DNA of 64,000 bases, from NCBI GenBank assembly GCA_009760855.2, contig WPIO01000027.1, positions 3,590,501 through 3,654,500 on the forward strand. The letters are read 5' to 3'. This DNA comes from Cristatella mucedo. Taxonomy: Eukaryota; Bryozoa; Phylactolaemata; Cristatellidae. Shown in pieces: positions 1 through 10,815 of the stretch. Within the stretch, counting starts at the first letter, position 1; every line of letters begins with the position of its first letter. The translations under genes and the position numbers were made by a program. Below the pieces are notes generated by a model, which saw only the letters and a list, made by a program, of their open reading frames with translations, was not told where the DNA came from and ran no database searches.

Positions 1-632
1 TACGAAAAAATTTATGTGGCAATTTATTTTACTAAAATTATAAAAATTGTTGATGTTGGGTACTTCTTAATCCTTTGTCAAATGGAAGCTCGTTAATGCT
101 CTGTCCTGCCATAGCTGTGGCTTGTGCTGGTGGACACATTGCCCAGTGGCTGTGCTAGTGAAAACACCTTAGTAAACTCAAGCCAGGTTCTTAAGGTTTG
201 GTAAGAACGCTAACTAGCAACAAGTAGTGCACTGGCATATTGTTAACTGTGGAAAAGAAGGCTAATCACGTTTAAAGCACACCAGCTTACAACAGTATTT
301 AGTGGGTCTTTGGGATTTTTCCTTCGTGTGTGTATGCTTGCTTACGCATTGCAGTGCCTGGTGCTTGCAGATTTTAACAATCAATAATTTTTTAATTTTT
401 GTGTGCGGCTTCTGTAGAGTGCCTGGAAAGAGATTCAGTTCTCCCATGGTGCTATACAAATGTATTATTATTATATTGGTTCATGGCTCTAGACTTAATC
501 ATTCATGCTGTGACCGGTCGCAAGTGGTTGTGAACATGTGCTGTCTACTATGTTGATGTCTATGTTGATGTTTGTGCAAAATGTCATTATCGTGAAGTTG
601 AATTGGAAGTGAACTAATCGATTTGCTTCTAG
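1..632. other. Non-coding stretch with a LINE-type 3' tail
   Basis: I see no credible coding exon here. The stretch is AT-rich. Positions 410-478 carry the LINE/SINE 3' tail described below (a GCCTGGAAAGAGATTCAG-type core followed by a short ATT run), in plus orientation. Confidence 0.5.
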
Positions 633-718
633 ATCCAAGTTCGAAAAACCCCTGGCGGTGCTAAGCACAGGATCTACATTACCCAGCTGCAAAAGGGGAA
701 GTTCACTTTGCGACGAAG
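633..718 (+). CDS. Candidate internal exon, unknown protein
   Basis: A pyrimidine-rich acceptor (TTGCTTCTAG) precedes an open stretch reading IQVRKTPGGAKHRIY and on to TLRR, then a GAAG/GTCAAC donor. The Lys/Arg-rich composition looks coding, but I recognise no family. The exon would leave two bases of a codon, which does not match the preferred frame of the candidate exon at 1210, so another exon would have to lie between them. It could be part of a gene entering from the left of the window. Confidence 0.25.
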
Positions 719-1209
719 GTCAACTTAGCACCAATTGCCACCGGCGTTGATGCATGCTCGTAGCTTTAAGTGATTCATAGAGTTTAGCTCTCACCCAGTG
801 GCACTCCCTGGATAATAAATATATTTCTGTGCTACTCTTATATAGCACAGAACAATGTGAAGAAGAAATGTGTGCACTGTGTGCACTGCTGCTATCACAA
901 AGCTCGCAATCTTTACTTCGGTGCAGCATTTTGTACCGCGTAGACAGATCATTTAGTAAAATAAGTGCTTGTGTGAGCGTGATGAGCTGATGTATTTAAA
1001 TAAACCGTTTACTTATGTAAATAATCAGTGGATGCGGTTCATGCTGCATGTTCGGAAATGCTCGCCTCGGTTCTCTGCAGGATTGAATGATGTGTGAACT
1101 AACGATTCTGCGTTAATGGCATGTCGTTAGACTTATCCTTTCAGACCGGAGAAGTTGGTGGTTGCAGAGGAAAGGACAGCGCAACTGATCCTATTTCTCT
1201 TTTTCCCAG

Positions 1210-1458
1210 TTTAATGCAGAATTGTGTGACGATTTTACAAATATTCTTTTGCTTATCGAGGAGCAAGGATCAGCCTCTCACCTGCTAGATCATGATGGCT
1301 ACTCGTCAGCTGACCCAATGGTTCTTAAGACAAATAGCCAGCAGCCGATGAAATCGAATAGCACGTGGTCGTTTATGAGAGCCAAGTTAGTTTCTGCTGT
1401 GGGCAAATTGCCCATAGCACGATGTTCAACATGGTCGCAGGCACGTGTTTGCATTTAA
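1210..1458 (+). CDS. Candidate terminal exon, unknown protein
   Basis: A strong acceptor (CTCTTTTTCCCAG) opens a frame beginning FNAELCDDFTNILLLIEEQ and continuing for 82 codons to TAA at 1456-1458. The first 60 residues have protein-like composition, with an acidic/Leu-rich helix and then Ser/Asp. A possible donor (CCAA/GTTAGT) near 1386 could end the exon sooner. No domain is recognised, and chance remains possible. Confidence 0.28.
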   Translation, partial: FNAELCDDFTNILLLIEEQGSASHLLDHDGYSSADPMVLKTNSQQPMKSNSTWSFMRAKLVSAVGKLPIARCSTWSQARVCI

Positions 1459-2690
1459 GGCCCATCTCCGAAAAATGGGTCAAAACTTCGATTTTTTGGA
1501 AGTTCTACTTTCAAAAGACATACAAGTTATAAATACAAACCGAAACTACACCGTATTAGCCGATGGAATACCCCATGCGAGAGGTTATCAGAAACGGAAC
1601 ACGGTGTCGAACTTGAGGCTAATTTGGCACGATCAAGCTTGCATGCGACCTGCTCTTCGAGCTTCTTTTGACGTTCTGTTATTTGACGTTCTTCACCGAT
1701 CTGCTATTGCGTGTGCATTTGTTTAGCAAAAGAGAATTTAATCACATTAACACAATACAGGCACGGTCTTTGTTGCGAAAGCCGAGGCTAGTTTCTTGGT
1801 CTGGATGAAGCAGCAACTTAATTTTGATGTCAGCTGACTGGAGTGCCACCAGGCTTAAGTCCGAAATGCATGGAGATAGTGGCTCAGCAGAATTGCAGTA
1901 TTTCAGCAAGTTATTTCCTATTATGTATGAACATTCGCTGTATAGAAAAATTTAAGTCCAGCAATGTAAGTGCTTCTTTTACTGCAGAGCAGTCAACTTG
2001 CTTACGAGAAAGAAAGCTTACAGAGGGTTCGACGAATTACTGAAATCTGCTCTAATTAGGCTGAAATCAACAGAACATTAGCTATGCCGAGCTCAAATAT
2101 CGAGCGGATATTCTATGTAGTACATCTTTGATTTCATGCATCCACCATATTTCATGTCGCTGTTCGCACGCTAACTCGTGCTAATGAGCGGCAAAGACAT
2201 AGGCACGTATCGCAATCCTTTGAATCTACTTTAATTCATCTCAAATACACCACAAATCAGCTGGGCAAAGCTCAAAAAGTTTGGAATATAGAACTACGCT
2301 ATATTTGAAATGTACCCATACTCGCGATTCTGCTCACGCATTGTCCCAAAGTCTGCTGAAACAGGTTGCAGTGGCCCGGCTCAATGTGCCAGCTGTTATC
2401 ACCTGATTGCACAGGCCGGTAGACCAGCAAGAAGTGAGTTACAGAAGCCAAGACAGGATGCCACAAATGCATGGACCAACTTAGATGTGGTATCCCTATC
2501 TAAGCAAGCCCGAATTTTTAGAAATATTATGTAGCTGAAAGTAGGCAGACTTGATTGTGGAGCTGATGTGGTCGTCTAACGAGAGGTCACTTTAGAACAT
2601 GACACATAGATTTCGTGCAGATTCGACAGGAGATATGCTGGCAGAGACAATTTTGAGCTACAGCCATTCCAATTTCTGAATCACACTTGG
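1459..2690. other. Non-coding stretch
   Basis: Only short, overlapping open frames of random composition are present. No splice-supported exon, RNA gene or clear repeat was seen. Confidence 0.45.
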
Positions 2691-2694
2691 TTTG

Positions 2695-2760
2695 CTCATA
2701 ACTAGTAAGTTGGTTTTATCATCGTTCAATTTAAGAAAAATTGCTGCCGTCCATGTGTGG
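2695..2760 (-). mobile_element. LINE reverse-transcriptase scrap
   Basis: Read on the minus strand, the stretch matches the conserved LNDDKT block of L2/CR1-type reverse transcriptases, as seen more fully at 39.8 kb. Only about 20 codons remain. Confidence 0.4.
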
Positions 2761-3746
2761 ATGGCAGCAATGCATGCAGCAAGGAAGTTGAGAGAATTTG
2801 ACGCGTTGGAGTGCTGGGAGGGATCAAAGCAAAGTTATATACAATGCAGTGACGATAGACGGAGCATCGAAGCAAAGTTGTGTGCTACGTGTGCAATGAC
2901 GATTGACGGAGCATTGAAAGCAGCCAAGTTTTGGTCGACTTGCCAGGGATGTCCGTCTTTTCCGGGCCGTTGCCGTCGATTGCCGTGCATTGTTCTCGAC
3001 TATTCGTCCGCAATTGGTTAATAGATGGAATTGCACTTTTAATTCTTGTGATAAGCAAGAACAGTCGGATCTTCTACCACCAGCTTTGTTTCTAATTGTA
3101 ACTGAGCTTCACAGATTGCCATGTTTGTTCGTGCCATTGCCTTCGATTGCCATTCACTGTCCGAGATTGATCGCGCACAATGGGTTGAAAGTATGTGCTC
3201 GCATAGTGAACATCATGTGGAGTGATAATTAGAGCTTCGAACATGAAATTGGTAGTCAATCTGAATCGGATTGCGATAGAAGATGGTCCAAACAGTTTTC
3301 GGTGGAGCCGGGCAGTTGCCGTCGATTTCCGTGCATTGCCCTCGATTGTACGTTCTCGATTACTTGAAAGTGTAACCGCGCAGGGAAGGTCGTCCCCCGG
3401 TTCTTTGCCGGTGGATTGTGCGATGCAGCGCTGCAGTGCGGTTAAAACACAGGCGGCCACAACTGGGTGCCGAAAGCAACAGTTTATTGTGGGCTTGTTA
3501 GTAGCGGTTACGCGCCGGCGCAAGCGCTTTACGCGGCGCGAACCGGACCGACGGAGTTAACTTCGCGAACTCCCGAAGCCCGGGTATAATAAACTACCCT
3601 ATGCGCGCTTCGCTAGCGATTGTCCCAACCCCGAAGGCGGGCCGCTACAGCACCCCAAGATACGAGCAGCTAACTGAGTAGCCGGCAGAACACAACTGCG
3701 CAGTCTAAGTTGCACTTAGCTGTCCATCGCCGTAGGTTCGTCTCTC

Positions 3747-3836
3747 GTGCTCTCGAAGCGTAGTCTCGCATCGACTACCGAAGCTGCAGCCGTGCTCTCT
3801 GGGCGTAGTCTCTGCTCGACTACCCAAGCTGCAGCC
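3747..3836. repeat. Two-copy 45-bp tandem repeat
   Basis: The units start at 3747 and 3792 and share CGTAGTCTC...TCGACTACC(C/G)AAGCTGCAGCC. They lie in GC-rich, LTR-like sequence. Confidence 0.6.
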
Positions 3837-3944
3837 CCGAGCTCTGTCAGTCGCCTCATTGTATTCTCTCTCTCAACTCCTGACTACTTCAGCGTATTCG
3901 TCGGTGCACATCCTGACCGAAACGTCTGCACCAACCAGGCTTCA

Positions 3945-4135
3945 TTCTAACTTAGCGGGTAGACCATGGAGTCGGGAGCTGGGCCTGTACTAGGTGTCCA
4001 AGTCGAACCCGCTAAGACAACCACATTAGTCGCTCCATCTCCTAACCGCATCGCCTGCATAAAGCTCCATTCTAACCTGAGCTAGGTGAGTCAGGAGCTG
4101 GGTCTGTACTAGGCGCCCTAGTCGACCCCCCCCCC
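3945..4135. repeat. Imperfect tandem duplication of about 122 bp
   Basis: The blocks starting at about 3948 and 4071 share TTCTAAC, then GAGTC(G/A)GGAGCTGGG and CTGTACTAGG. The second ends in a poly-C run. No gene is apparent. Confidence 0.5.
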
Positions 4136-4345
4136 CTAAGGCAAGGGCTCCCATCGCGGCTAAGCTGAGAGCTGCACCAGTGCAAAAGGATGATGTAATA
4201 TGCAAGGCAAGTTGGAGATTCTCCCAGGAGCCGTCAGTCTATTTGCGACGGACCGTTATGGATTGGCGTATTTTCTCGAGCCATAGCCGTCGTCTGGTTG
4301 CCATGCACCGCTCTCGATTAAACGCGCACGACGGGTGCAAATTAT

Positions 4346-5460
4346 TTATGCTCGCGTAAAGTGAGACAATCTATTTCAGTGGACTTTGTGAGAACGAGCG
4401 AGCGGAATCGTGCCAAATGTTTTGGGTATATTTTAGATGTAGCTTTAGATGTAGTTCTATATTCCAAACTTTTGGAGCTTTTCGAAGCTGATTTATAGGC
4501 GGATTTAAGGCGAATTAAAAGGGATTCGGTTGATTGCGTGCGATACAGGCCTCTGCCGTTGCCACGCATAAGTGAGCGTGCGAACTGTGACATGGAATTT
4601 GATGGATACATAAAATCGACGATGTACTACAAAATTCGTTCGAAATTTGAGCCCGGCAACACTAATGTCCTGTCAATTTTAGCATAATTAATGGGGATTG
4701 CGGTAATTCGTCGAACTCTAATAGACAAGACTTGTACCCAGGCTAGGTTCGGTTGGCTGGGACACGACGGCTGTAATGTGGTAAGGGTCACCGGCTAGAC
4801 CGGGGTCCAACCTATGGCATGTGCGGCGACGTGGGGTCACCGAGGCTCTTGGGGAACGGAAGTTGGCTGACGAAGTCGTGGTCTTGGACGCTCCCGGTCT
4901 CGCCGAGTTATGCACTTGGATGGTTGCAGGCGTGCTCCGGCGATGCGGCCACGCACGTAAGGCAACGAGTGCCCAAGGCCCGACCGGAGCTCGATAGCAC
5001 GCTCGTTGTGGTGACTTGTATATTTCGCGTTCCCTGTGCAACGCGTTCGTAGCCCCCCTACCCGTGAGTTGGCGTCTTTCGGCGGAAGCTCTCGACTGCG
5101 ATAGTCTTCGACTCCGACTACCCAAGCAGGTACTCAGCTAACCGGATCTTTGACGGCGTACGCTCGTACTGTTGGATTCGGAGTTGGTACGGAACAGCGG
5201 GACTGGGGAAGCCGACTGACGAACTAACACGTTTGTTCGCGCTTGCTTCGTCTTCTCGCGTCCCTATAGTATACTTTGTGTACGATCCCCCTTTAGACAT
5301 GTTTAGTTACGCTACTGTGGTTTGCGCATCCGATATTATAAAGAGGTCTAACCTGACGGCCGCTCGTCTTACCCTATCTCAGCGGCATGGCGAGCGGCGA
5401 CGTGTCCTGAGCTTGGCGGGGCTTTGCGGGAAATTGCCTCTGACCCCTGGATTTCGGCTA
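4346..5460. other. GC-rich non-coding stretch
   Basis: Several overlapping open frames occur on both strands, as expected in GC-rich DNA. None has a recognisable motif. The sequence resembles the LTR-like DNA on either side. Confidence 0.35.
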
Positions 5461-5467
5461 AGAGTGA

Positions 5468-5545
5468 AGCGCCTAAATAGAGATTAATTTCTCTTAATGC
5501 GCTAGACGGGTGAATTATATATATTTTTTAATATATGAAGGATAC
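5468..5545 (+). mobile_element. SINE/LINE 3' tail fragment
   Basis: GCGCCTAAATAGAGATTAAT followed by a TTCTCTTAATGCGCT block and an AT-rich run matches the tail shared by the SINEs and the LINE of this window. Confidence 0.5.
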
Positions 5546-5702
5546 AATTAATACTTAGAGGAAGATTACAACTGCACACCGGCCTTCGTTCAAGCCACAC
5601 CAATTCAAGTGAGGGTCAGGAATTTTGAGGTGGAAATAGGGAAGAGCAAACAACCCAAGCAATATGCCGACTGTTTAAGGGAGAATAGACCAGCCAGGTA
5701 CT

Positions 5703-5825
5703 ACTGACCTCATGCCTATTAGCATGAGGCCTCTTGAACCAGGCTGCGCTCATGGCTCGACCGCCTTTTATTCCATTGAATTGACCTTTGTTCTGAAACA
5801 GGCTTGATCCTCGTAGTACTAGCAG
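5703..5825 (-). mobile_element. Fragment of an hAT/ZMYM1-type transposon
   Basis: The reverse complement is about 85% identical by eye to 17265-17390, the N-terminal part of the hAT transposase copy. It includes the block encoding the AWFKRP motif and the following Asn/Arg residues. The two copies are in opposite orientation and 11.5 kb apart. Only this about 120-bp portion is present here, so it is a truncated second copy. Confidence 0.65.
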
Positions 5826-6380
5826 ATCTAATGCCTCTAAGTAGGATAAAATCTAAAATAAATACTGTCACTAATCATTCTCTCAAACTTACTATTTTAT
5901 GGAGACGAGCAGTCCAAGTGAGCGGGCGACAATATCCGGACAACAGCACAGCATGGACCGGATGAGCTCTGGCGTGGTGCGGCCCATTTTGCTTTTCTTG
6001 CCTCCTTGACCTTGGCCCGCGGAGAGACATCTGCAATTGCTAAGCCGCTGACACAAGGCTCTCGCGGCTGTGACCTACCTAATAATAATTATAATAACAT
6101 TTGCACTTGCACCTTTATAAGACTAAATCCCATTCTAGGCACTTTACTACATATGCTAGAAAGATGTCAATTAGTGATCATGCGGAGAGTGTAAGTACGC
6201 ATGAGCTCTTCAAAGAGAATGCTGAGCAAATTCTACCGAGAACGAGGCTGTTTGCAGGAGCTTCCTTTCAGACTTTTCCATTCCTCTAATAGAACTGGTT
6301 GCATCCTCGATCTCAACTTCATTAGGGATTCTCTCTCTAGAGGCGTCACATTTGTAACGCCGAAGGCTCGGCGGGTAGGC
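5826..6380. other. Non-coding stretch
   Basis: No supported gene, RNA or repeat boundary was seen. Confidence 0.4.
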
Positions 6381-7562
6381 TTGACCTGCCGCTTACCTAG
6401 CGGCGTAACCTAGCGCCTAATGCCGTTTGGTGCGCGCCTACGCGCAATAAGCAGGCCGCCACGAAACGAGCGTTTCTGGCGCTGACCTGCTTACCGTTAC
6501 TAAAGGGGGTCGTGAGTCCGCGGCGTGAATTGGAAAGCGAGACACGCCAATTGGGGATTTTACTGAGCTTTATTCGCCAGCGCACAAAGTCGCTGCGCGT
6601 CTAGCTCAGTTTTATCTCCACACTCCTCGCACGCTCTCAACAGCACCAACACTCTTGCGGAGGGAATACTTCTCCACACTGAGCCCGAACCAGAGCCTAA
6701 ACCCCTAACCGGAGAACTAGAACTCGGTTTCCAACAGTGCGGCAGGAATACTCCACACACGCCAACTACGTCTAGCTCGCACCGGCAAATCCCTATGCCG
6801 AGACCACGTGCTAGCGCGCACACACAAAACACGAAAGAAACACAAAATGCCAGCTCGGGCGCGATACGACCGTATTCGGTGGAGTCCACCGAATCCTCCT
6901 AGCGCTGTCTCGTCCTGTTCCGTCAATCGCCGGCGAACAGCCCGCCCTCCTCCCTCGCTTTCAGAGAAACGAGTCCGACGGCGGAGCCGGACCAAAGACA
7001 GAAGACCACAGACAAAAGACCCAGAGCGAGCGTCGCTCGACTCTTAAATGCTTGGCTGAGACAATGGGGCAAGAGCGTAGTGGCATTGGGCCCGACACCC
7101 CGGCCCATTACGGCAAGGAATTAATACCGTCAGTAGGCTACTGGAAAGGCACCTCTGTCCAGCTTGAATGGCGAATGTGTTCCAGACGATTCTTTCTTGG
7201 ATTCTTTCTTGGATTCTTTCTTGGACCGAGTGAAGGCGGAGGTTGACTGGCCAGCCAACATCAATCAGCAGCTTCCGCGGGTATCGGACCAATTCTAAAG
7301 GCCGAATCGCCACCGCCGGTCTCAGCTTCCTGGCTTGCTCTTAAGCTCTTGCTCTCTAACCGCGCTGATGCTCCTCTCTGGCTCACTGCTCCAGGACAAA
7401 GGAGTTCTAGCCCGCCTCCGAACAGCTCCTGTTTGCGCTAAAATTCAGCCAAGGCCAGCAAAGTGCTACACATTTGATCACCTTAGTTCTCAATTCAGTT
7501 TCTCCCTCAAGAATTAGCGGCTACTGCACATATAGGGATGCAGGCCAAAGGGCCTTAGCCTG
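6380..7562 (-). mobile_element. GC-rich, possible solo LTR or LTR-derived sequence
   Basis: The minus strand has a GAATAAAGC polyadenylation-like signal near 6570 and an ATTTAAG TATA-like box near 7045, spaced as in an LTR promoter/terminator. There is no second copy in the window to confirm it. Three 12-bp direct repeats (ATTCTTTCTTGG) lie at 7190-7225. Confidence 0.25.
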
Positions 7563-7797
7563 TGTAGTTTGACATTCTCCCTAACGGCAGGTACGCGATA
7601 CCGTGCAGAACACCGAAGTGGGCTAAAAGACTTTTATTCACACGGACGCCGCAGCGGCTCTGCCCGGAGACCTCCATGTAACTCCTCGGGCCTTTGCCGC
7701 CCGTTACTTATTTACATCTGTCATAAATCACAACAGCCCATAAGCCAACGGCAGTGTAATAATCTCAAAATAGCCACATTCCCCTTTAATCTCAAGA
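7563..7797 (-). repeat. Left long terminal repeat (3' LTR on minus strand)
   Basis: This 235-bp block is repeated directly at 9218-9455 with roughly 80% identity. On the minus strand both copies carry GAATAAA followed by a conserved GCCCACTTCGGTGTTCTGC block and end in CA, as an LTR 3' end does. The two copies flank the gag-like region. Confidence 0.65.
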
Positions 7798-9217
7798 TCA
7801 AATGGGGCAACAACAATATATGACGTTACAACAGGGCAATAACAATACATAAGGTGCCCTAAACTGCTTTATCTTCTAGCACGAGGCTAGGTAGCGGCCG
7901 CTCGGAGGAGGAAAGTGAAAGCACGGCCTTGGCTAAGCTGCCGCCAATGTGTGGCACGAGCTTTGCTGCATCGCCGAGCCATACATCTTGCCACCGCGAC
8001 ATCAGCCTCCAATGCGGCGCCAGTCTCTGCCACCGCACACGGGGCTTCCGGGCGTTCGCCCTAACGCCGGCCGCTGTATTCTGGACTGCAACGGGTATCG
8101 CCTCTCGAGTCGCCTGTGAGGCAGTTGCCTCGAGCCTCGGCTCCTGTACGACTGCCTTTGGCTGCTCCGTCGGCCGCTCCTGCGCCGACGCCTTCGGTCG
8201 CTAGGCGTACACCTGTCGCGCCTCCTCGATTGGCGTCTAGCTGACGTCTTGTGCAGCTTGCCCCTCGCGCGTCTCCGCCATCAGCAGCTCGGAAACCGAA
8301 GCGACCACACTGTGCACCACCATCTGTTGCTGCCACTCCTCGGTCTTTGACTCTGACCTCTCGGATCTCGTGTGCCTTCTGGGCGAGCGTCTCGCCCGCC
8401 TCTTTAGCTTGCGCTTCACGCACTTCCGCCAACGGTAATACTTTGCTCCGTACCTCCAGCGCTTCCGAGACCATAAGCGCGGACTCGCTGGCCACCAATG
8501 CCGTCTCGCTCTCTACCAGTGCTTCCCCAGCCGCTGCCACCTCTCTGGTGGCAGACACAGCCTCCTCTCCGGCAGACACAGCCTCCTCTCTAGCAGACAT
8601 AGCGGTCTCTGCCGGACGCTGCCGTCTCTCTACCGGATGCTGCCGTCTCTGTGCCAGATGCCTTCACCTCGCTCATGGACGCCGCCTCTGCGGGCTCTGC
8701 CGCCGTCTCTGCAGGCTCCACTGTCGTATCTTCGGGCTCCACCGGCGTCTCTACTGGCTCTGCCTTCGTCGCCCGGCACACCGTTGGAGATTGCTGCTGC
8801 CGCTTCCGGTCACTCCTATCGGCCTCCTCAGTCCGACCAGCGTTTATCATCACCGAACGCAGCAGTCGCGCTTTACCGGCCTCTACCTATTGCTGCTTCT
8901 GCGCTATCGCCTCCGCTTTCCTGGCACTCTACAAGTCCGACCGCAGAAGCCTCTCTTCACCTTCAGGGCTTTCAAACACCTTCACAAGTGTTGCACGCAG
9001 CTGAACGTAGTCCTCTTGCATCGAGTCAGGAAGGGTCGCAGCGAACATTTATGCACCGCCTGCCAGGAACACAAATATGTACACGTGCCACAAAGCTGGA
9101 TCGACACTTCTTTCATTAAGCCTCCGCTCCGAGTCGAGCAGCAAGCTTACGAAGTCGTCCCAACATGGTAGTATTCCAGCACCATCTCCTGGTGCGGGCC
9201 ACTCTGCCGGAATAGCT
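7798..9217 (-). mobile_element. Internal part of a short LTR element with a gag-like remnant
   Basis: Read from right to left, the sequence just inside the 5' LTR encodes FVFLAGGA and, after an in-frame stop, FAATLPDSMQEDYVQLRATL. This matches the FLAGGA-type gag core seen in the 26-kb copy. A low-complexity Ala/Glu/Ser/Thr-rich segment follows at about 8060-8850, with repeated A-E-P-(V/A)-E-T and EEAVSA blocks. No protease, reverse transcriptase or integrase is visible in the 1.4 kb, so the element is internally deleted or was gag-only. Stops and frameshifts make it a decayed copy. The long plus-strand open frame over the same DNA (8251-9171) is the antisense of this segment. Confidence 0.5.
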
Positions 9218-9455
9218 TGTAGCTTGACAGTCTCCCTAACGGCAGGTACGCGATACCACGCAGAACACCGAAGTGGGCTCAAAGACGTTTATTCAAATGG
9301 ACGCCGCAGCGGGCGCAGTACGCGACTGCCCTGCCAGGCGTCCTCCACGTAACTCCTCGGGCCCGTTACATATATATCAGTCATAAATCACATCAGCCCG
9401 TACGCCAAAGACAGCGTCATATTCTCAAAATAGCCATACCCTGGAAATCTCAAGG
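9218..9455 (-). repeat. Right long terminal repeat (5' LTR on minus strand)
   Basis: This is the direct-repeat partner of 7563-7797. The boundary with the internal region is marked by AATAGCT/TGTAGCTTGAC on the plus strand. The same junction recurs at about 26620-26637 next to another gag fragment. AATAAA on the minus strand lies near 9290. Confidence 0.65.
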
Positions 9456-10454
9456 ATCGGTTGGACAGCTCAGTTGCCTCATCGACGTAGAGGGTTCCCA
9501 GGCAAGGTCAAAGTCTTGCTCCAACTGGGAATAATGCCGGCTACGCCAATCAGAGAGGGCACTCATTAAAACGGCTAGATAGGCGGTTTTGAGAGGTTCC
9601 AGTTTTTGCTAGGCCGGTCCGTAATAACTTTGTTCTAACGGGCCTGCCGAAGTGCGGCCTTCAGGAATCTATACTCAGTTTGAAACATACTGGCCATTTG
9701 GTTTATTGGCCACTCTGGTGATTAGAGCAAGTTTCTTGATGGGTCGTTGTTGCTCGTGTACACCCGACTTCCGAAGGGCTTATGCTGGTTACGGGTTGTC
9801 TGCTTCGTTCTCGCCTACTGAGAAAAAAGTCTTCAGTTCTCGCAGTTGAGGCTAGGCTGCTTGGTGACGCTTAATAGGTAATTATTTGGCTGTCATTAAA
9901 ATCCTCAGCGGCCAACAGGCCGACGACGCGAGAGTACGTCAAAATAATCTTCTTACGTTCGTGAATTGGCGGCGACCCTCCTACAGGGACGATAGAGACG
10001 GTAAACTAAAACGAATGGTAACTTTGGTTAAAATGCTGTCGGCGAGCGTTGTTTTTGTACTGCAGGCACTGGGCTCACTTTATCAATTCTTACGCAAAAG
10101 CAATGTCCATTCCACTCGCTGCCGATTCTAGCACTTCCTTCACAGCTGTCTTACGCTGGTATTTCTATTCTTCCGTCCTCAACTATCCTAGGGAACTCCA
10201 CGTCATGCGTTTCGCTCATTGTTTGTAACACGACATGGAGGCACTCGATTACCGATGGTCACCGAAAGGCTCCGAGGATTTTTGTTCGCTGTAGAAAACT
10301 CGCATAGCGCACCTAATTAATCTCCGTGTCTCCAAAGGAGTTACTGAGCTACTTTTAGACACTCATTACTTTGATTTTGTCTTGACTTAAGTCAACCACC
10401 ATTAATTAAGGAGACTGTGAACGCTGTAGCTTACAGTTAAGCAGCCGGAATTAT
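9456..10454. other. Non-coding stretch
   Basis: No supported gene or repeat was seen. The open frames present lack motifs and splice context. Confidence 0.4.
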
Positions 10455-10640
10455 AATTATAATAAAATGAGATTCATTTGTTTAGAGTCCTAAGAGAACC
10501 TAATCTTGATTCAGGCACTTCTCAAATGCCTCAGGTCTCGAGCCCACGCCCTCAATCCTCAAATGCATTCATCTTTACCTCGGTCGTTAAAGGCGAACAT
10601 CTTAACCTCTGGGCTAAACCAGGGTGGGTATTCAACTATT
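10455..10640 (-). mobile_element. tRNA-derived SINE
   Basis: On the minus strand a tRNA-like head carries an A-box-like TTTAGCCCAGAGG block and a B-box-like CGTGGGCTCGAGACC. The LINE-type tail follows, with a GATTAGGTTCTCTTAGGACTC core and an AT-rich end at 10455-10470. It lies downstream of the ZDHHC16 stop codon. Confidence 0.65.
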
Positions 10641-10815
10641 CGGGGGCGGCGCATGGCTTGGCCATAGGGGTCACTTTCGGCTGTTTACGGTGCGGCGTGA
10701 CTACATTCAGACCGGTGCGTTAGACATACGCAAGCAATTTTGCAGCTCCAAGATAAATATTCTCGCTTAACAGGTTTCTGATATTAGAAGGCTTAGCAAT
10801 TAGCGTCGCTGGTAT

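Larger units (their letters stand above)
2840..4345. repeat. Diverged, partly tandem repeat units
   Basis: A motif close to GTTGCCGTCGATTGCCGTGC, followed by a CTCGATT block, recurs near 2962, 3133, 3313 and 4285. The first three are about 170-180 bp apart. A further shared block (GCGCACnAnGGGT...TATGCTCGC) follows at about 3170 and 4325. A separate short motif (ATGACGATTGACGGAGCAT) is duplicated at about 2850 and 2900. The units are diverged, so this is an old satellite or a decayed repeat. Confidence 0.5.

Noticed and set aside
8251-9171. 306-codon plus-strand open frame
   Set aside because: It is the antisense of the low-complexity gag-like region of the minus-strand LTR element. Its Cys/Leu/Arg/Ser pattern reflects the codon bias of the other strand.
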